DNA from: Oscillospiraceae bacterium
GTDB taxonomy: Bacteria; Bacillota; Clostridia; Oscillospirales; Acutalibacteraceae
Length of the DNA: 64,000 bases
Direction of reading: 5' to 3'
NCBI GenBank assembly: GCA_022483045.1
Contig: JAKVOA010000001.1
Coordinates: 581,750-645,749, forward strand
Part shown: positions 34,294 through 42,756 of the stretch, piece after piece
Position numbering within the stretch: position 1 is the stretch's first letter
Layout of the letters: each line of letters opens with the position of its first letter
Notes under the pieces: generated by a model
Told to the model about the DNA's origin: nothing
Database searches by the model: none
The model's input: the letters and a program-made list of their open reading frames with translations, nothing else
Position numbers and translations under genes: made by a program

Positions 34294-35310
34294 TTGGTTA
34301 AATACACCATCAAAAGAATCTTAATGCTGATTCCAGTCTTGCTTGGGGTTTCGCTGGTTGTCTTTTTAATCATGCGTGTATTTTCCCCTGACCCGGCGCC
34401 TGTGGTGCTGGGCGAGCACGCGAGCAAGGCGGCAATGACACAGTGGCGTGACGCACACGGGCTGAATGACCCGATTGTCCTGCAGTTTTTTGATTTCCTG
34501 AAAAACGCCCTGACCGGCAACTTCGGTACTTCTTACTATACCAATCAGCCGGTGAGCAATGAAATTATGTCCCGCTTTCCCGCTACCGTTGAGCTGGCCA
34601 TCTGCGCCATTATCTTCGCATCCGTGCTGGGCGTTATTTTGGGCGCAGTGGCTGCTGTACATAAAAACACCGCGGCCGACTATGCAAGCACCCTGGTGGC
34701 ACTGGTGGGCATCTCCATGCCGATCTTTTGGCTGGGCATTCTGTTGATTATCCTGTTTTCGGGCGTGCTGCATATTTTGCCGAGCACCGGCCGCATTGAC
34801 CCCATGCTGCAGCCAGTGGGTGGCACCGGGCTTTACATTATCGATACGCTGACTTCCGGCGATTTTGAGGCTCTGGGCGACACGCTGAAACACCTGGTTA
34901 TGCCAACTTTAGCGCTTTCCCTGTACTCTATGGCAATTATCACCCGCATGACGCGCTCCAGTATGCTTGATGCCCTGAATCAAGACTACATCCGCACGGC
35001 GCGCGCCAAAGGCATCAGCGAAAGCCGTGTGGTCAAGCACCACGCTCTGCGCAACGCGATGATTCCGGTAACTACGGTTATTGGGCTGCAGTTTGGTTCG
35101 CTGCTGGGCGGCGCCGTACTTACAGAGACGGTGTTTGCATGGCCGGGCATTGGCAGCTACACGGTCGAGTGCATACAGAAGTCAGACTTCCCTGTAGTGC
35201 AGGCGGTCGTGCTGATTATTGCAACGATTTACGTGATTATCAATTTGATTGTAGACTTGATTTATGCGCTGCTGGATCCGCGCATTAAATATGCGAAGGA
35301 AGAGGGGTAG
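34294..35310 (+). CDS. oppB: Peptide ABC transporter permease (OppB/DppB family)
   Basis: About 338 residues, six hydrophobic segments, opening VKYTIKRILMLIPVLLGVSL as usual for the family; permease loop DYIRTARAKGISESRVVKHH. No ATG is available: TTG 34294 has GGAAAGGG ten bases upstream and is preferred to TTG 34285, which is too close to it. Confidence 0.92.
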   Translation: MVKYTIKRILMLIPVLLGVSLVVFLIMRVFSPDPAPVVLGEHASKAAMTQWRDAHGLNDPIVLQFFDFLKNALTGNFGTSYYTNQPVSNEIMSRFPATVELAICAIIFASVLGVILGAVAAVHKNTAADYASTLVALVGISMPIFWLGILLIILFSGVLHILPSTGRIDPMLQPVGGTGLYIIDTLTSGDFEALGDTLKHLVMPTLALSLYSMAIITRMTRSSMLDALNQDYIRTARAKGISESRVVKHHALRNAMIPVTTVIGLQFGSLLGGAVLTETVFAWPGIGSYTVECIQKSDFPVVQAVVLIIATIYVIINLIVDLIYALLDPRIKYAKEEG

Positions 35311-35314
35311 CCAA

Positions 35315-36232
35315 ATGCCTGAAAAACAGAGCACAGCAGCTGCGTTGTCTTCTTCTGCAGATGTGCTGACAGAAAAGCCAGAGTCCGTGTGGAAATCCAT
35401 GTGGGACAGCCTGCGCCAAAACAAGGCCGCCGTTGTCAGCATGGTCTTCATTCTGCTGTTGGTTTTCATTGCGATTATTACAGCCATTTTTCCGCAGGTG
35501 CTGCCGCATGATCCGTACGAGCAGGATATGACAAAAACTTTTATTGCGCCAAACAGCACGTATTGGTTTGGCACCGACCAGCTTGGCCGCGATGTTTTCA
35601 GCCGGGTGCTTATCGGCACGCGGGTCAGCCTTTCGGTAGGCGTTATCGCAGTTGCTATTTCACTGACCATTGGCATTTTCTTTGGCTCTTTGGCGGGGTA
35701 CATGGGCGGCGCAGTGGATACGATTATTATGCGCGTTATGGACGTTATGCTCTCCATTCCGTCCATTCTGCTTGCTATCGCCTTTATGGCGGCTTTGGGG
35801 CAGGGCATTGACAAGGCAGTCATTGCTATCAGCCTGGTGTCTATCCCCGAGTATGCACGCATTATCCGCGGCGAGATTCTGTCGGTAAAGCAAAACGACT
35901 ATGTGCAGGCGGCCCGCGTGGTGGGCAACCGCGACGGCAGAATCGTTTTCCACCATGTGCTGCCCAACGTCATGTCCTCTATTATCGTGCGTGCAACACT
36001 GGGCATTTCCTCGGCAATATTGGACGCTTCCGCACTGGGCTTTCTGGGTCTGGGCGTGCAGCCGCCCGCGGCCGAGTGGGGCGATATGCTGGGCCGCGCC
36101 CGCAACTACATTTTCTTAGCGCCCTATACGCTGATCTTTCCGGGCCTTGCCATTTCGCTGACTGTGTTGGCATTTAACCTGCTGGGTGATGGACTGCGCG
36201 ATGCACTTGACCCGAAATCCAGACAGAATTGA
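35315..36232 (+). CDS. oppC: Peptide ABC transporter permease (OppC/DppC family)
   Basis: 305 residues with an N-terminal tail of about 45, six hydrophobic segments, the FGTDQLGRDVFSRVLIGTR motif and the loop DYVQAARVVGNRDGRIVFHH. ATG 35315 lies behind GAGGGG and 4 bp after oppB. Confidence 0.92.
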   Translation: MPEKQSTAAALSSSADVLTEKPESVWKSMWDSLRQNKAAVVSMVFILLLVFIAIITAIFPQVLPHDPYEQDMTKTFIAPNSTYWFGTDQLGRDVFSRVLIGTRVSLSVGVIAVAISLTIGIFFGSLAGYMGGAVDTIIMRVMDVMLSIPSILLAIAFMAALGQGIDKAVIAISLVSIPEYARIIRGEILSVKQNDYVQAARVVGNRDGRIVFHHVLPNVMSSIIVRATLGISSAILDASALGFLGLGVQPPAAEWGDMLGRARNYIFLAPYTLIFPGLAISLTVLAFNLLGDGLRDALDPKSRQN

Positions 36233-36244
36233 GGCGGGGTAGAG

Positions 36245-37240
36245 ATGAAGCTGCTTGAAGTAAAACATTTAACAACTGAATTTAAAGTAAAGCACGGCAT
36301 TGTGCGCGCGGTAAACGACATGAGCTTTCACGTCAACGAAGGCGAGATCCTTGCCGTGGTGGGCGAGTCCGGCTCGGGCAAAAGCGTGACCTCCCTTTCC
36401 ATTATGGGGCTGTTGCCGGGCAACGGCAGAGTAGCCTCCGGCGAAATTCTGTACCGCGGCGAAGATCTGCTGAAAAAGACTGAAGAACAAATGCGGGCCA
36501 TCAAAGGCGACAAAATCAGCATGATTTTTCAGGAGCCGATGACCTCCCTTAATCCGGTGTACCGTGTAAAAGACCAGATTATGGAAAGCATTTTGACGCA
36601 TAACAAGAAGATGAGCAAAAAAGAGGCTTTGGAACGCACGGTCGAGATGCTGCGCACGGTGGGTATTCCCTCCCCAGAAGAGCGCGCAAACGACTACCCG
36701 CACCAGATGAGCGGTGGCATGCGCCAGCGCGTGATGATTGCTATGGCGCTTGCGTGCAGCCCTGACCTGCTGATTGCAGACGAGCCGACCACCGCCCTCG
36801 ACGTGACCATTCAGGCACAGATTTTGGACCTGCTTTACCAGATGCGTGAAAAATTTAATATGTCCGTCATGCTCATTACGCACGACTTAGGCGTCGTGTC
36901 TGAGGCGGCCGACCGCGTGGTCGTGATGTACTGCGGGCAGATTGTGGAAAGCGCCGAGGTAAACTCTTTGTTTGCGCACCCAATGCACCCATATACTTTG
37001 GGGCTGCTCAGGTCGATTCCGCGGCTGGAAGATGAGAAAAAAGGCCCGCTCTATATGATTCGCGGTATGGTGCCAAACCCACTGCATATGCCGCCGGGGT
37101 GCCCTTTCAGCGACCGCTGCGACCGCTGCATGGAGATTTGCCGCGAGAAAAAGCCGGAGCTGCGCACAGTGGGCGACCATCAAGTACGCTGTTTCCTCTA
37201 TGAAGATGCAGCAAAAACAGGCGAGGAGGCACAGAGATGA
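36245..37240 (+). CDS. oppD: Peptide ABC transporter ATPase (OppD/DppD family)
   Basis: 331 residues. Walker [19 protein letters not shown]-loop [12 protein letters not shown], signature [15 protein letters not shown], Walker [16 protein letters not shown]-loop ITHDLGVV. The C-terminal oligopeptide/dipeptide tail with cysteines [14 protein letters not shown] probably binds an Fe-S cluster, as known for OppD/DppD. Overlaps oppF by 4 bp. Confidence 0.94.
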   Translation: MKLLEVKHLTTEFKVKHGIVRAVNDMSFHVNEGEILAVVGESGSGKSVTSLSIMGLLPGNGRVASGEILYRGEDLLKKTEEQMRAIKGDKISMIFQEPMTSLNPVYRVKDQIMESILTHNKKMSKKEALERTVEMLRTVGIPSPEERANDYPHQMSGGMRQRVMIAMALACSPDLLIADEPTTALDVTIQAQILDLLYQMREKFNMSVMLITHDLGVVSEAADRVVVMYCGQIVESAEVNSLFAHPMHPYTLGLLRSIPRLEDEKKGPLYMIRGMVPNPLHMPPGCPFSDRCDRCMEICREKKPELRTVGDHQVRCFLYEDAAKTGEEAQR

Positions 37241-38244
37241 GTGACGAAGTCCTGCTGGATGTTCAGCATCTTAAAAAATATTTTCCGGTAGAAAAGAACT
37301 TTTTCGGTAAAACAACGTCTGTGCTGAAAGCAGTGGACGATGTTTCCTTTCAGATTAAAGAAGGCGAGGCTTTCGGCCTAGTGGGCGAGTCCGGCTGTGG
37401 CAAGAGCACTATTGGCAAGATGATTGTTGATTTGTATACGCCGACTGCCGGGAAAATTCTGTACCGTGGCACCGATTTGACCTCCCTTTCTAAAAAGGAA
37501 CGCCGTAAATTCTGTAAAGATATACAGCTGATTTTTCAGGACCCGTATGCGTCATTGAATCCACGCATGACGGTGGGCGACATTATCGCCGAGCCGATTC
37601 TCATCAACCACCTGCGGCCCAAAAACGAGGTAGAAAACCGCGTCAGCGAGTTGCTGAATTGTGTCGGCCTTTCGCAGAATTACCGCAACCGCTACCCTTA
37701 TGAGTTTTCTGGTGGGCAGCGTCAGCGCGTGGGCATTGCGCGCGCGCTTGCGGTAGAGCCAAAGCTGATTGTTTGCGACGAGCCGGTTTCTGCACTGGAT
37801 GTTTCGATTCAGGCGCAGGTGCTTAACCTTTTGGACGAACTGAAAGAGGAATTTCACCTGACGTATCTGTTCATTGCGCACGGCCTGAACGTTGTGAAGC
37901 ACATTAGCGACCGCGTGGGGGTTATGTACCTTGGCAAACTGATGGAAATTGCCGACGACGAGGAGCTGTACCACAACCCGCTCAATCCCTATACACAGGC
38001 GCTGCTGTCGGCTATTCCCTCAGTAGACCCAACCAAGCGCCATAAGCGCATTATGCTGAATGGCGACGTGCCCAGCCCCATTGACCCGCCGCCGGGATGC
38101 CGCTTCTGTTCGCGCTGCTTCAAACGTACCAAGGGCTGCGAAGCTTTTGATACGCAGCTGCGCGAAGTTGTCCCAAACCATTATGTCGCCTGCAAGCTCT
38201 ATGAAAAAGAGCAGGCGCAGAGCAGTCAAAAAGATTCCGCATGA
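37237..38244 (+). CDS. oppF: Peptide ABC transporter ATPase (OppF/DppF family)
   Basis: 335 residues. Walker [37 protein letters not shown], signature [15 protein letters not shown], Walker [15 protein letters not shown], and H-loop FIAHGLNVV where the usual residue after His is Asp but here is Gly. C-terminal cysteines [15 protein letters not shown]. Last gene of the operon. Confidence 0.94.
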   Translation: MSDEVLLDVQHLKKYFPVEKNFFGKTTSVLKAVDDVSFQIKEGEAFGLVGESGCGKSTIGKMIVDLYTPTAGKILYRGTDLTSLSKKERRKFCKDIQLIFQDPYASLNPRMTVGDIIAEPILINHLRPKNEVENRVSELLNCVGLSQNYRNRYPYEFSGGQRQRVGIARALAVEPKLIVCDEPVSALDVSIQAQVLNLLDELKEEFHLTYLFIAHGLNVVKHISDRVGVMYLGKLMEIADDEELYHNPLNPYTQALLSAIPSVDPTKRHKRIMLNGDVPSPIDPPPGCRFCSRCFKRTKGCEAFDTQLREVVPNHYVACKLYEKEQAQSSQKDSA

Positions 38245-38406
38245 TTTTTGCTGCGAGAAAGCGGGTAAGTTATTTACAATACGTTTTTTTAACAGGAACA
38301 GCAGAATGCGCGCAAGCGCACTCTGTTTGCGCCGAAAAGGTATAGAGAATCTTTCCGCAGAAACGGTAGCCCAATAAGCCAAATCCCTTCAAAAGCAAAG
38401 ATACTG

Positions 38407-38442
38407 CAGAGCAACCGCAGAAATGCGGCTGCTCTGTTTTTT
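38407..38442 (+). terminator. Terminator of the first peptide transporter operon
   Basis: CAGAGCA-a-CCGCA and TGCGG-c-TGCTCTG arms, GAAA-type loop, then six T. A weaker hairpin lies at about 38302-38325. Confidence 0.87.
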
Positions 38443-38493
38443 ACGGTCATTTGTGTAGTTAGCGTTCGTATACAAAAATAAAATAAAAAATGC

Positions 38494-38522
38494 TTGACAG
38501 CATAAGTTAGTAGTGGTAAACT
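38494..38522 (+). promoter_or_regulatory. Sigma-A promoter of feoA
   Basis: TTGACA, 17 bp, TAAACT. The inverted repeats of the adjacent operator entry overlap its spacer, -10 box and start site. Confidence 0.68.
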
Positions 38523-38586
38523 AATCGAGGTGAGAGGTTAGAAATATCTAACCTTTTGTTTTGGCCCATAAGTTAGCAAAAGCTAA
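38506..38586 (+). promoter_or_regulatory. Operator cluster at the feoA promoter
   Basis: Three inverted repeats: GTTAG-N10-CTAAT (38506-38525, wider spacing), AGGTTAG-aaatat-CTAACCT (38535-38554) and TTAG-caaaag-CTAA (38573-38586). They share the TTAG...CTAA half-sites also found before feoB and before the DUF2325 gene. The positions over -10 and start site fit metal-dependent repression by a DtxR-type regulator such as the one at 41738. Confidence 0.65.
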
Positions 38587-38605
38587 TAATAAGGAGGGAA
38601 AAACA

Positions 38606-38818
38606 ATGATGCCATTGTCTATGGCAAAAGCGGGCGAGCGAGTTACGATTCGCCGCATTACCGGAAAGGACGAGGTGCGCCAGCACTTGGCGGAGCTTGG
38701 CTTTGTAGTGGACGGCGAGGTGACGGTGGTAAATGAGCTGGGCGGCAACCTCATTTTGCAGGTGAAAGACAGCCGCATCGCGCTGGACAAAAGCATGGCA
38801 AACCGAATTCAGTTTTAA
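38606..38818 (+). CDS. feoA: FeoA-family protein (first copy)
   Basis: 70-residue SH3-like domain (MAKAGERVTIRRITGKDEVR, HLAELGFVVDGEVTVV, DSRIALDKSMANRI). FeoA proteins dock on FeoB and tune ferrous iron uptake. ATG 38606 is 7 bp behind AAGGAGGG. First of two tandem feoA genes, 12 bp apart. Confidence 0.92.
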   Translation: MMPLSMAKAGERVTIRRITGKDEVRQHLAELGFVVDGEVTVVNELGGNLILQVKDSRIALDKSMANRIQF

Positions 38819-38830
38819 GGAGGAATTGGC

Positions 38831-39052
38831 ATGAAAACACTGAGTGAAGTGCAAGTTGGGCAGCATGTGACGATTAAAAAGCTGCACGGAGAGGGCGCAG
38901 TGAAGCGCCGTATTATGGACATGGGGCTGACAAAAGGCACTGACCTGTATGTGCGTAAGGTAGCGCCTTTGGGCGACCCCATGGAGCTGAACGTGCGCGG
39001 GTATGAGCTTTCGGTACGAAAAGCAGATGCACAAATCATTGAAGTAGAGTAA
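38831..39052 (+). CDS. feoA: FeoA-family protein (second copy)
   Basis: 73-residue SH3-like protein (TLSEVQVGQHVTIKKLHGEG, RIMDMGLTKGTDLYVRKVAP, LSVRKADAQIIEVE). This copy has the canonical MDMGLTKG motif, which the first lacks (AELGFVVD). RBS AAGGAGG. Separated from feoB by 336 bp of operators and repeats, so feoB can also be transcribed on its own. Confidence 0.92.
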   Translation: MKTLSEVQVGQHVTIKKLHGEGAVKRRIMDMGLTKGTDLYVRKVAPLGDPMELNVRGYELSVRKADAQIIEVE

Positions 39053-39060
39053 ATCTTTTG

Positions 39061-39156
39061 CTGTGAAAAGAAAAGCAAAACCGTAGAGCACAGAAAATCC
39101 GCATACGATTTGTGTACATCAGTTAGTAAAAGCTAATAAAGTTAGTGAATGCTAAG
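39061..39156 (+). repeat. 96-bp direct repeat, copy 1, with two operator boxes
   Basis: About 86 of 96 positions equal copy 2 at 39273-39368, offset 212 bp. It starts CTGTGAAAAGAAAAGC and ends with boxes TTAG-taaaag-CTAA (39123-39136) and TTAG-tgaatg-CTAA (39142-39155), 19 bp apart. Confidence 0.8.
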
Positions 39157-39272
39157 AATTGGCATGTGAAGTTCGCATGGTGAAATACAGGCGCTTCCCT
39201 TGCTGCGAAAGAGAGAGCAAGTCGTTCCAGATGCTTTTATACAGCAAAAGCATTGCGCTGATGCGTTTTTTA

Positions 39273-39368
39273 CTGTAAAAAGAAAAGCAAAACCGCACAG
39301 TACAGAAAATCTGCATATGATTTGTGTACATCAGTTAGTAAAAGCTAATAAAGTTAGCACAAGCTAAG
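39273..39368 (+). repeat. 96-bp direct repeat, copy 2, with two operator boxes
   Basis: Ends with boxes TTAG-taaaag-CTAA (39335-39348) and TTAG-cacaag-CTAA (39354-39367), 19 bp apart, just before the feoB ribosome binding site. Differences from copy 1 fall mainly in box 2's spacer and in the middle. Confidence 0.8.
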
Positions 39369-39388
39369 ACTCCTGAGGAGGAAGGCAA

Positions 39389-41551
39389 ATGGCAATTACA
39401 ATCGCGTTGGCAGGTAACCCAAACTGCGGCAAAACAACGCTGTTTAACGACCTGACCGGTTCCACCCAGTACGTAGGCAACTGGCCCGGTGTCACTGTAG
39501 AAAAGAAAGAGGGACGCCTGAAAGGCCACAAAGACGTGATCATTCAGGACCTGCCCGGTATTTATTCTCTTTCGCCGTATACCCTGGAAGAGGTCGTCAC
39601 CCGGCAGTACTTGGTCAACGACAAGCCGGACGTTATCTTGGATATTGTAGACGGCACAAACATCGAGCGAAACCTTTACCTGACCACGCAGCTCCTGGAG
39701 CTTGGCATTCCAGTGCTGATGGCGGTCAATATGATGGACCTGGTAAAAAAGAAAGGCGACCAAATCGATACGGCAAAGCTTGGCGAAGAGCTGTGCTGCG
39801 AAGTGGTTGAAATCAGCGCCCTGAAAGGACAGGGGAGCATGGACGCCGCTTTAAAGGCTGCGGCTCTGGCGCAGACAAAGACGTCTGCGGAAAACCGCCC
39901 ACACGTCTTTACCGGCAGCGTTGAACATGCCATAGCACATATCGAGGAGTCTATTCAGGACAAGGTAGACAACCAAAGCCTGCGGTGGTACGCCATTAAA
40001 GTCTTTGAGCGCGACGAAAAGGTGCTGGCCGAGCTGAAACTGGACCCCGCTCTGCAAGAACATCTGGAAAAACATATTAAAGACTGCGAAACGGAAATGG
40101 ACGACGATGCCGAGAGCATTATCACCAACCAGCGTTACGCGTACATCAAGGGTGTTATCGATAAAGCAGTGCGCAAAAAGCCAGTAAAGGGAAACCTCTC
40201 CACTTCCGACAAAATCGACCGCGTGGTGACAAACCGCATTCTGGCCATCCCGATTTTCGCATTCATTATGTGGCTGATGTACTTCATCTCTGTGACGACC
40301 CTGGGCGGCGCAGCAGATGACTGGATTAATGAAACGTTGTTTGGCGACTGGATTCCCAATGCAGCGACGGCCGGCTTGCAGGCCGTGGGCGCGGCGCCCT
40401 GGCTGCAGAGTCTGGTCGTGGATGGCATCATCGGCGGTGTTGGTACAGTGCTCGGCTTTGTGCCGCAGATGCTGCTGATTTTCTTCTTCCTTTCTGTACT
40501 GGAAGATTCCGGCTACATGGCACGTGTTGCATTCATTATGGACCGCCTGTTCCGGCGCTTTGGTCTTTCCGGCAAGTCCTTTATCCCCATGCTCATCGGC
40601 TCCGGCTGCGGTGTGCCTGCCATTATGGCGGCGCGCACCATCGAAAATGAAAAGGACCGCCGCATGACCATTATGCTTGCGCCATTCATTCCCTGCACGG
40701 CAAAGACCGTCATTATCGGTATGATTACGGCCGCGTTCTTCCCGCACTCTTCGTTTATTGCGCCCGCCATGTACCTTTTGGGTATCGCCATTATTGTACT
40801 TTCGGGTATCGCAATGAAGAAAACAAAGTATTTCGGCGGCGATCCGGCACCATTCGTTATGGAGCTGCCGGCGTACCACATTCCGTCTTTAAAAGGCGTG
40901 CTCATTCATATGTGGGAGCGTGCCCGCGCCTTTATCATCAAGGCCGGCACCATCATCTTTACCGCCTGCGTGGTTATCTGGCTGCTGTCTAAGTTCAGCT
41001 GGAACATGCAGTTCCTCGACACGAATATTGACAAGAGTATTTTGGCAGGCATTGGCAACGCGATTTCCTGGTTCTTCGCACCGCTCGGCTTCGGAAACTG
41101 GAAAGGCGCTGTCGCTGTCATCAGCGCAGAAATGGCAAAAGAGCAGGCAATCAGCACATTGGCCGTGCTCAACAGCGTTTCGGACCCGAACAACGATGCT
41201 TTGGTTGCACAGGGTATTGCCGGTATGTTTACAACTATGGGTGCTTTCTCGTTCATGATTCTCAACCTGTTTGACCCGCCGTGCGTGGTTGCTATGGCTA
41301 CCACCGTGCGCGAAATGGGCAGCGCAAAGTGGGGCTGGATCGCTATCGGTTACCAGTGCGCTATCGGCTATGCGCTGGCGCTCGTTTGCTACCAGATCGG
41401 CATTCTCTTCACAGGTGCGGCTTTCAGCATTGGCACAGTTGCGGCGCTCGCGGTGCTTGCACTTGCAATTTACCTCGTCTTTAGGAAGAATCCCTACAAA
41501 GAACACAGCACGGCTGCGGTCAGTTCAGTAGCTGCTGCGGCCGCCAGATAA
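39389..41551 (+). CDS. feoB: Ferrous iron transporter FeoB
   Basis: GTP-dependent Fe(II) importer, 720 residues. N-terminal G domain: G1 GNPNCGKTTLFNDLTG, G2 NWPGVTVEKKEG, G3 DLPGIYSL, G4 NMMD, then a helical GDI domain (about 170-270) and a C-terminal membrane domain of about ten segments with two inverted Gate motifs, including IGSGCGVPAIMAARTIE and LFDPPCVVAMATTVREM. ATG 39389 follows GAGGAGGAAGG. Full length, no lesion seen. Confidence 0.96.
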   Translation: MAITIALAGNPNCGKTTLFNDLTGSTQYVGNWPGVTVEKKEGRLKGHKDVIIQDLPGIYSLSPYTLEEVVTRQYLVNDKPDVILDIVDGTNIERNLYLTTQLLELGIPVLMAVNMMDLVKKKGDQIDTAKLGEELCCEVVEISALKGQGSMDAALKAAALAQTKTSAENRPHVFTGSVEHAIAHIEESIQDKVDNQSLRWYAIKVFERDEKVLAELKLDPALQEHLEKHIKDCETEMDDDAESIITNQRYAYIKGVIDKAVRKKPVKGNLSTSDKIDRVVTNRILAIPIFAFIMWLMYFISVTTLGGAADDWINETLFGDWIPNAATAGLQAVGAAPWLQSLVVDGIIGGVGTVLGFVPQMLLIFFFLSVLEDSGYMARVAFIMDRLFRRFGLSGKSFIPMLIGSGCGVPAIMAARTIENEKDRRMTIMLAPFIPCTAKTVIIGMITAAFFPHSSFIAPAMYLLGIAIIVLSGIAMKKTKYFGGDPAPFVMELPAYHIPSLKGVLIHMWERARAFIIKAGTIIFTACVVIWLLSKFSWNMQFLDTNIDKSILAGIGNAISWFFAPLGFGNWKGAVAVISAEMAKEQAISTLAVLNSVSDPNNDALVAQGIAGMFTTMGAFSFMILNLFDPPCVVAMATTVREMGSAKWGWIAIGYQCAIGYALALVCYQIGILFTGAAFSIGTVAALAVLALAIYLVFRKNPYKEHSTAAVSSVAAAAAR

Positions 41552-41695
41552 CTCTTTTTGGTGTGACAAAAGATAAGTATTTGCGATATGTTTCTTTTGC
41601 TGTGAAAGCGGGTAAGCACCTCCAAGACGCGTTTGCACAGAAACAGTATCGTGCTGGCAGCAGAAAGCAAAAAACAAAACGTTCTTTTGTGATGG

Positions 41696-41724
41696 AAAGG
41701 CGGGCTTTTGCCCGCTTTTCTTTT
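41696..41724 (+). terminator. Terminator between feoB and the DtxR-like gene
   Basis: GCGGGC and GCCCGC arms extended by AAAG/TTTT, TTTG loop and TTTTCTTTT tail. Confidence 0.75.
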
Positions 41725-41737
41725 AGGAGAATCCCTT

Positions 41738-42100
41738 ATGATGGAACTGACGGATGCACATCTGCATTATTTACTTGCTATTTACACCATTGCACAGGAG
41801 CAGCGCGATGTCTGCTCCACCAGCATTTCACAGTACCTGCAGGTCAGCGGGCCCTCGGTTTCGCGGATGCTCGGCGTGCTGATGAAAAAGCAGCTGATTG
41901 TAAAAAAGCGGTACGGAAAGATTTATCTGACGGACAGCGGCTTTTTGATTGCGCGTGATTTTGACCGCAAGATGAAGCTGCTGAAAAAGCGCATTCCGCT
42001 GATGCAGCTGCCGCTTTGCGAAAAAAAGGCGGAGTCGCTGGCCTTTGCTATGGCTGTGGTGCTGTTTAAAGCAGACGCCTGTGCAAAGCCTTTGGCATAA
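41738..42100 (+). CDS. DtxR/MntR-like metal-dependent regulator, short form
   Basis: 120 residues. The N-terminal winged helix matches DtxR/IdeR/MntR (MELTDAHLHYLLAIYTIAQE, TSISQYLQVSGPSVSRMLGV, KRYGKIYLTDSGFLIA). The following dimerisation region is short and lacks the EH and Cys-plus-His ligands normal in the family; the tail LFKADACAKPLA has one Cys. Metal sensing may therefore differ. ATG 41738 is 7 bp behind AGGAGA; ATG 41741 is the alternative. Its place inside the iron island makes it the best candidate to bind the TTAG-N6-CTAA boxes. Confidence 0.8.
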   Translation: MMELTDAHLHYLLAIYTIAQEQRDVCSTSISQYLQVSGPSVSRMLGVLMKKQLIVKKRYGKIYLTDSGFLIARDFDRKMKLLKKRIPLMQLPLCEKKAESLAFAMAVVLFKADACAKPLA

Positions 42101-42198
42101 AAGAAAGGTAAGCAGCCGCAATACGTTTTTTCATAGAAACAGTATTGAGCTCACGCGTTTCTTTTGCGGTAAAAAAAGATGCAGGAAAGGAGAAAAAC

Positions 42199-42597
42199 AT
42201 GGCGACGGCAATTTTGTGTATCGCTCTGGTTGTGGCGGTTGTGTTTAGCATTAAAAGCTATACCCGGAAGATGGCGAGCGGCTGCTGCGGGGGAGGGGAT
42301 GCACCGCGCAGGGAAAAAGTGAAAGACAGAGACCCCAAGCATTATCCCTACTCGGCGGTTTTAAAAATCAGCGGCATGTCATGCGAAAACTGTGCGGTGC
42401 GTGTGGAAAATGCACTGAATTCTTTAGACGGCGTTTGGGCGAAAGTCAATCTGCGCACTCACACGGCGCGGGCACTGCTCAAGACCCCAATGAGCGGCGA
42501 ACGGCTGGCAGACCCGGTGTGCAGGGCTGGCTATATCGTAACGGATGTTTTTTGCAGTGAGAATTTTTGCGGCGAAACGAAAGAAAAGCAGCCGTAA
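42199..42597 (+). CDS. FeoB-associated Cys-rich membrane segment fused to a heavy-metal-associated (HMA) domain
   Basis: 132 residues. Residues 1-33 (one membrane helix, then SYTRKMASGCCGGG) match the small FeoB-associated cysteine-rich membrane protein; residues about 45-120 form an HMA ferredoxin-like domain with the metal motif GMSCENCAVRVENAL. Extra cysteines near the C-terminus (CSENFCGE) could add ligands. ATG 42199 follows GGAAAGGAG. Position behind feoB suggests handing over or buffering of metal at the inner face of the membrane. The fusion is unusual to me. Confidence 0.82.
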   Translation: MATAILCIALVVAVVFSIKSYTRKMASGCCGGGDAPRREKVKDRDPKHYPYSAVLKISGMSCENCAVRVENALNSLDGVWAKVNLRTHTARALLKTPMSGERLADPVCRAGYIVTDVFCSENFCGETKEKQP

Positions 42598-42624
42598 AAA
42601 TTCTGTATTTCTCAATTTTTGTAC

Positions 42625-42654
42625 TTGACAGGCCAACCTGAATTGTGCTATGAT
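42625..42654 (+). promoter_or_regulatory. Sigma-A promoter of the DUF2325 operon
   Basis: TTGACA, 18 bp, TATGAT. A TTAG-N6-CTAA box (42663-42676) lies right over the expected start site. Confidence 0.68.
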
Positions 42655-42662
42655 AGCGGTAG

Positions 42663-42676
42663 TTAGTAAAAGCTAA
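42663..42676 (+). promoter_or_regulatory. Operator box TTAG-taaaag-CTAA, start-site copy
   Basis: Same box, including spacer taaaag, as in both feoB-upstream repeats. Position over +1 fits repression. Confidence 0.62.
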
Positions 42677-42723
42677 CCACCGCTTGTCTTATTTCTGTAA
42701 ATAAGGAATACCATGTATATTAG

Positions 42724-42737
42724 TTAGTCAAAGCTAA
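42724..42737 (+). promoter_or_regulatory. Operator box TTAG-tcaaag-CTAA, leader copy
   Basis: Second box of this promoter region, 61 bp downstream of the first and just before the DUF2325 ribosome binding site. Confidence 0.6.
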
Positions 42738-42756
42738 TTAAATTGAGGAGGTAACC

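Noticed and set aside
39851-40879. 342-codon minus-strand frame opposite feoB
   Set aside because: Antisense to conserved FeoB sequence, rich in His/Arg/Asn as typical for shadow frames.
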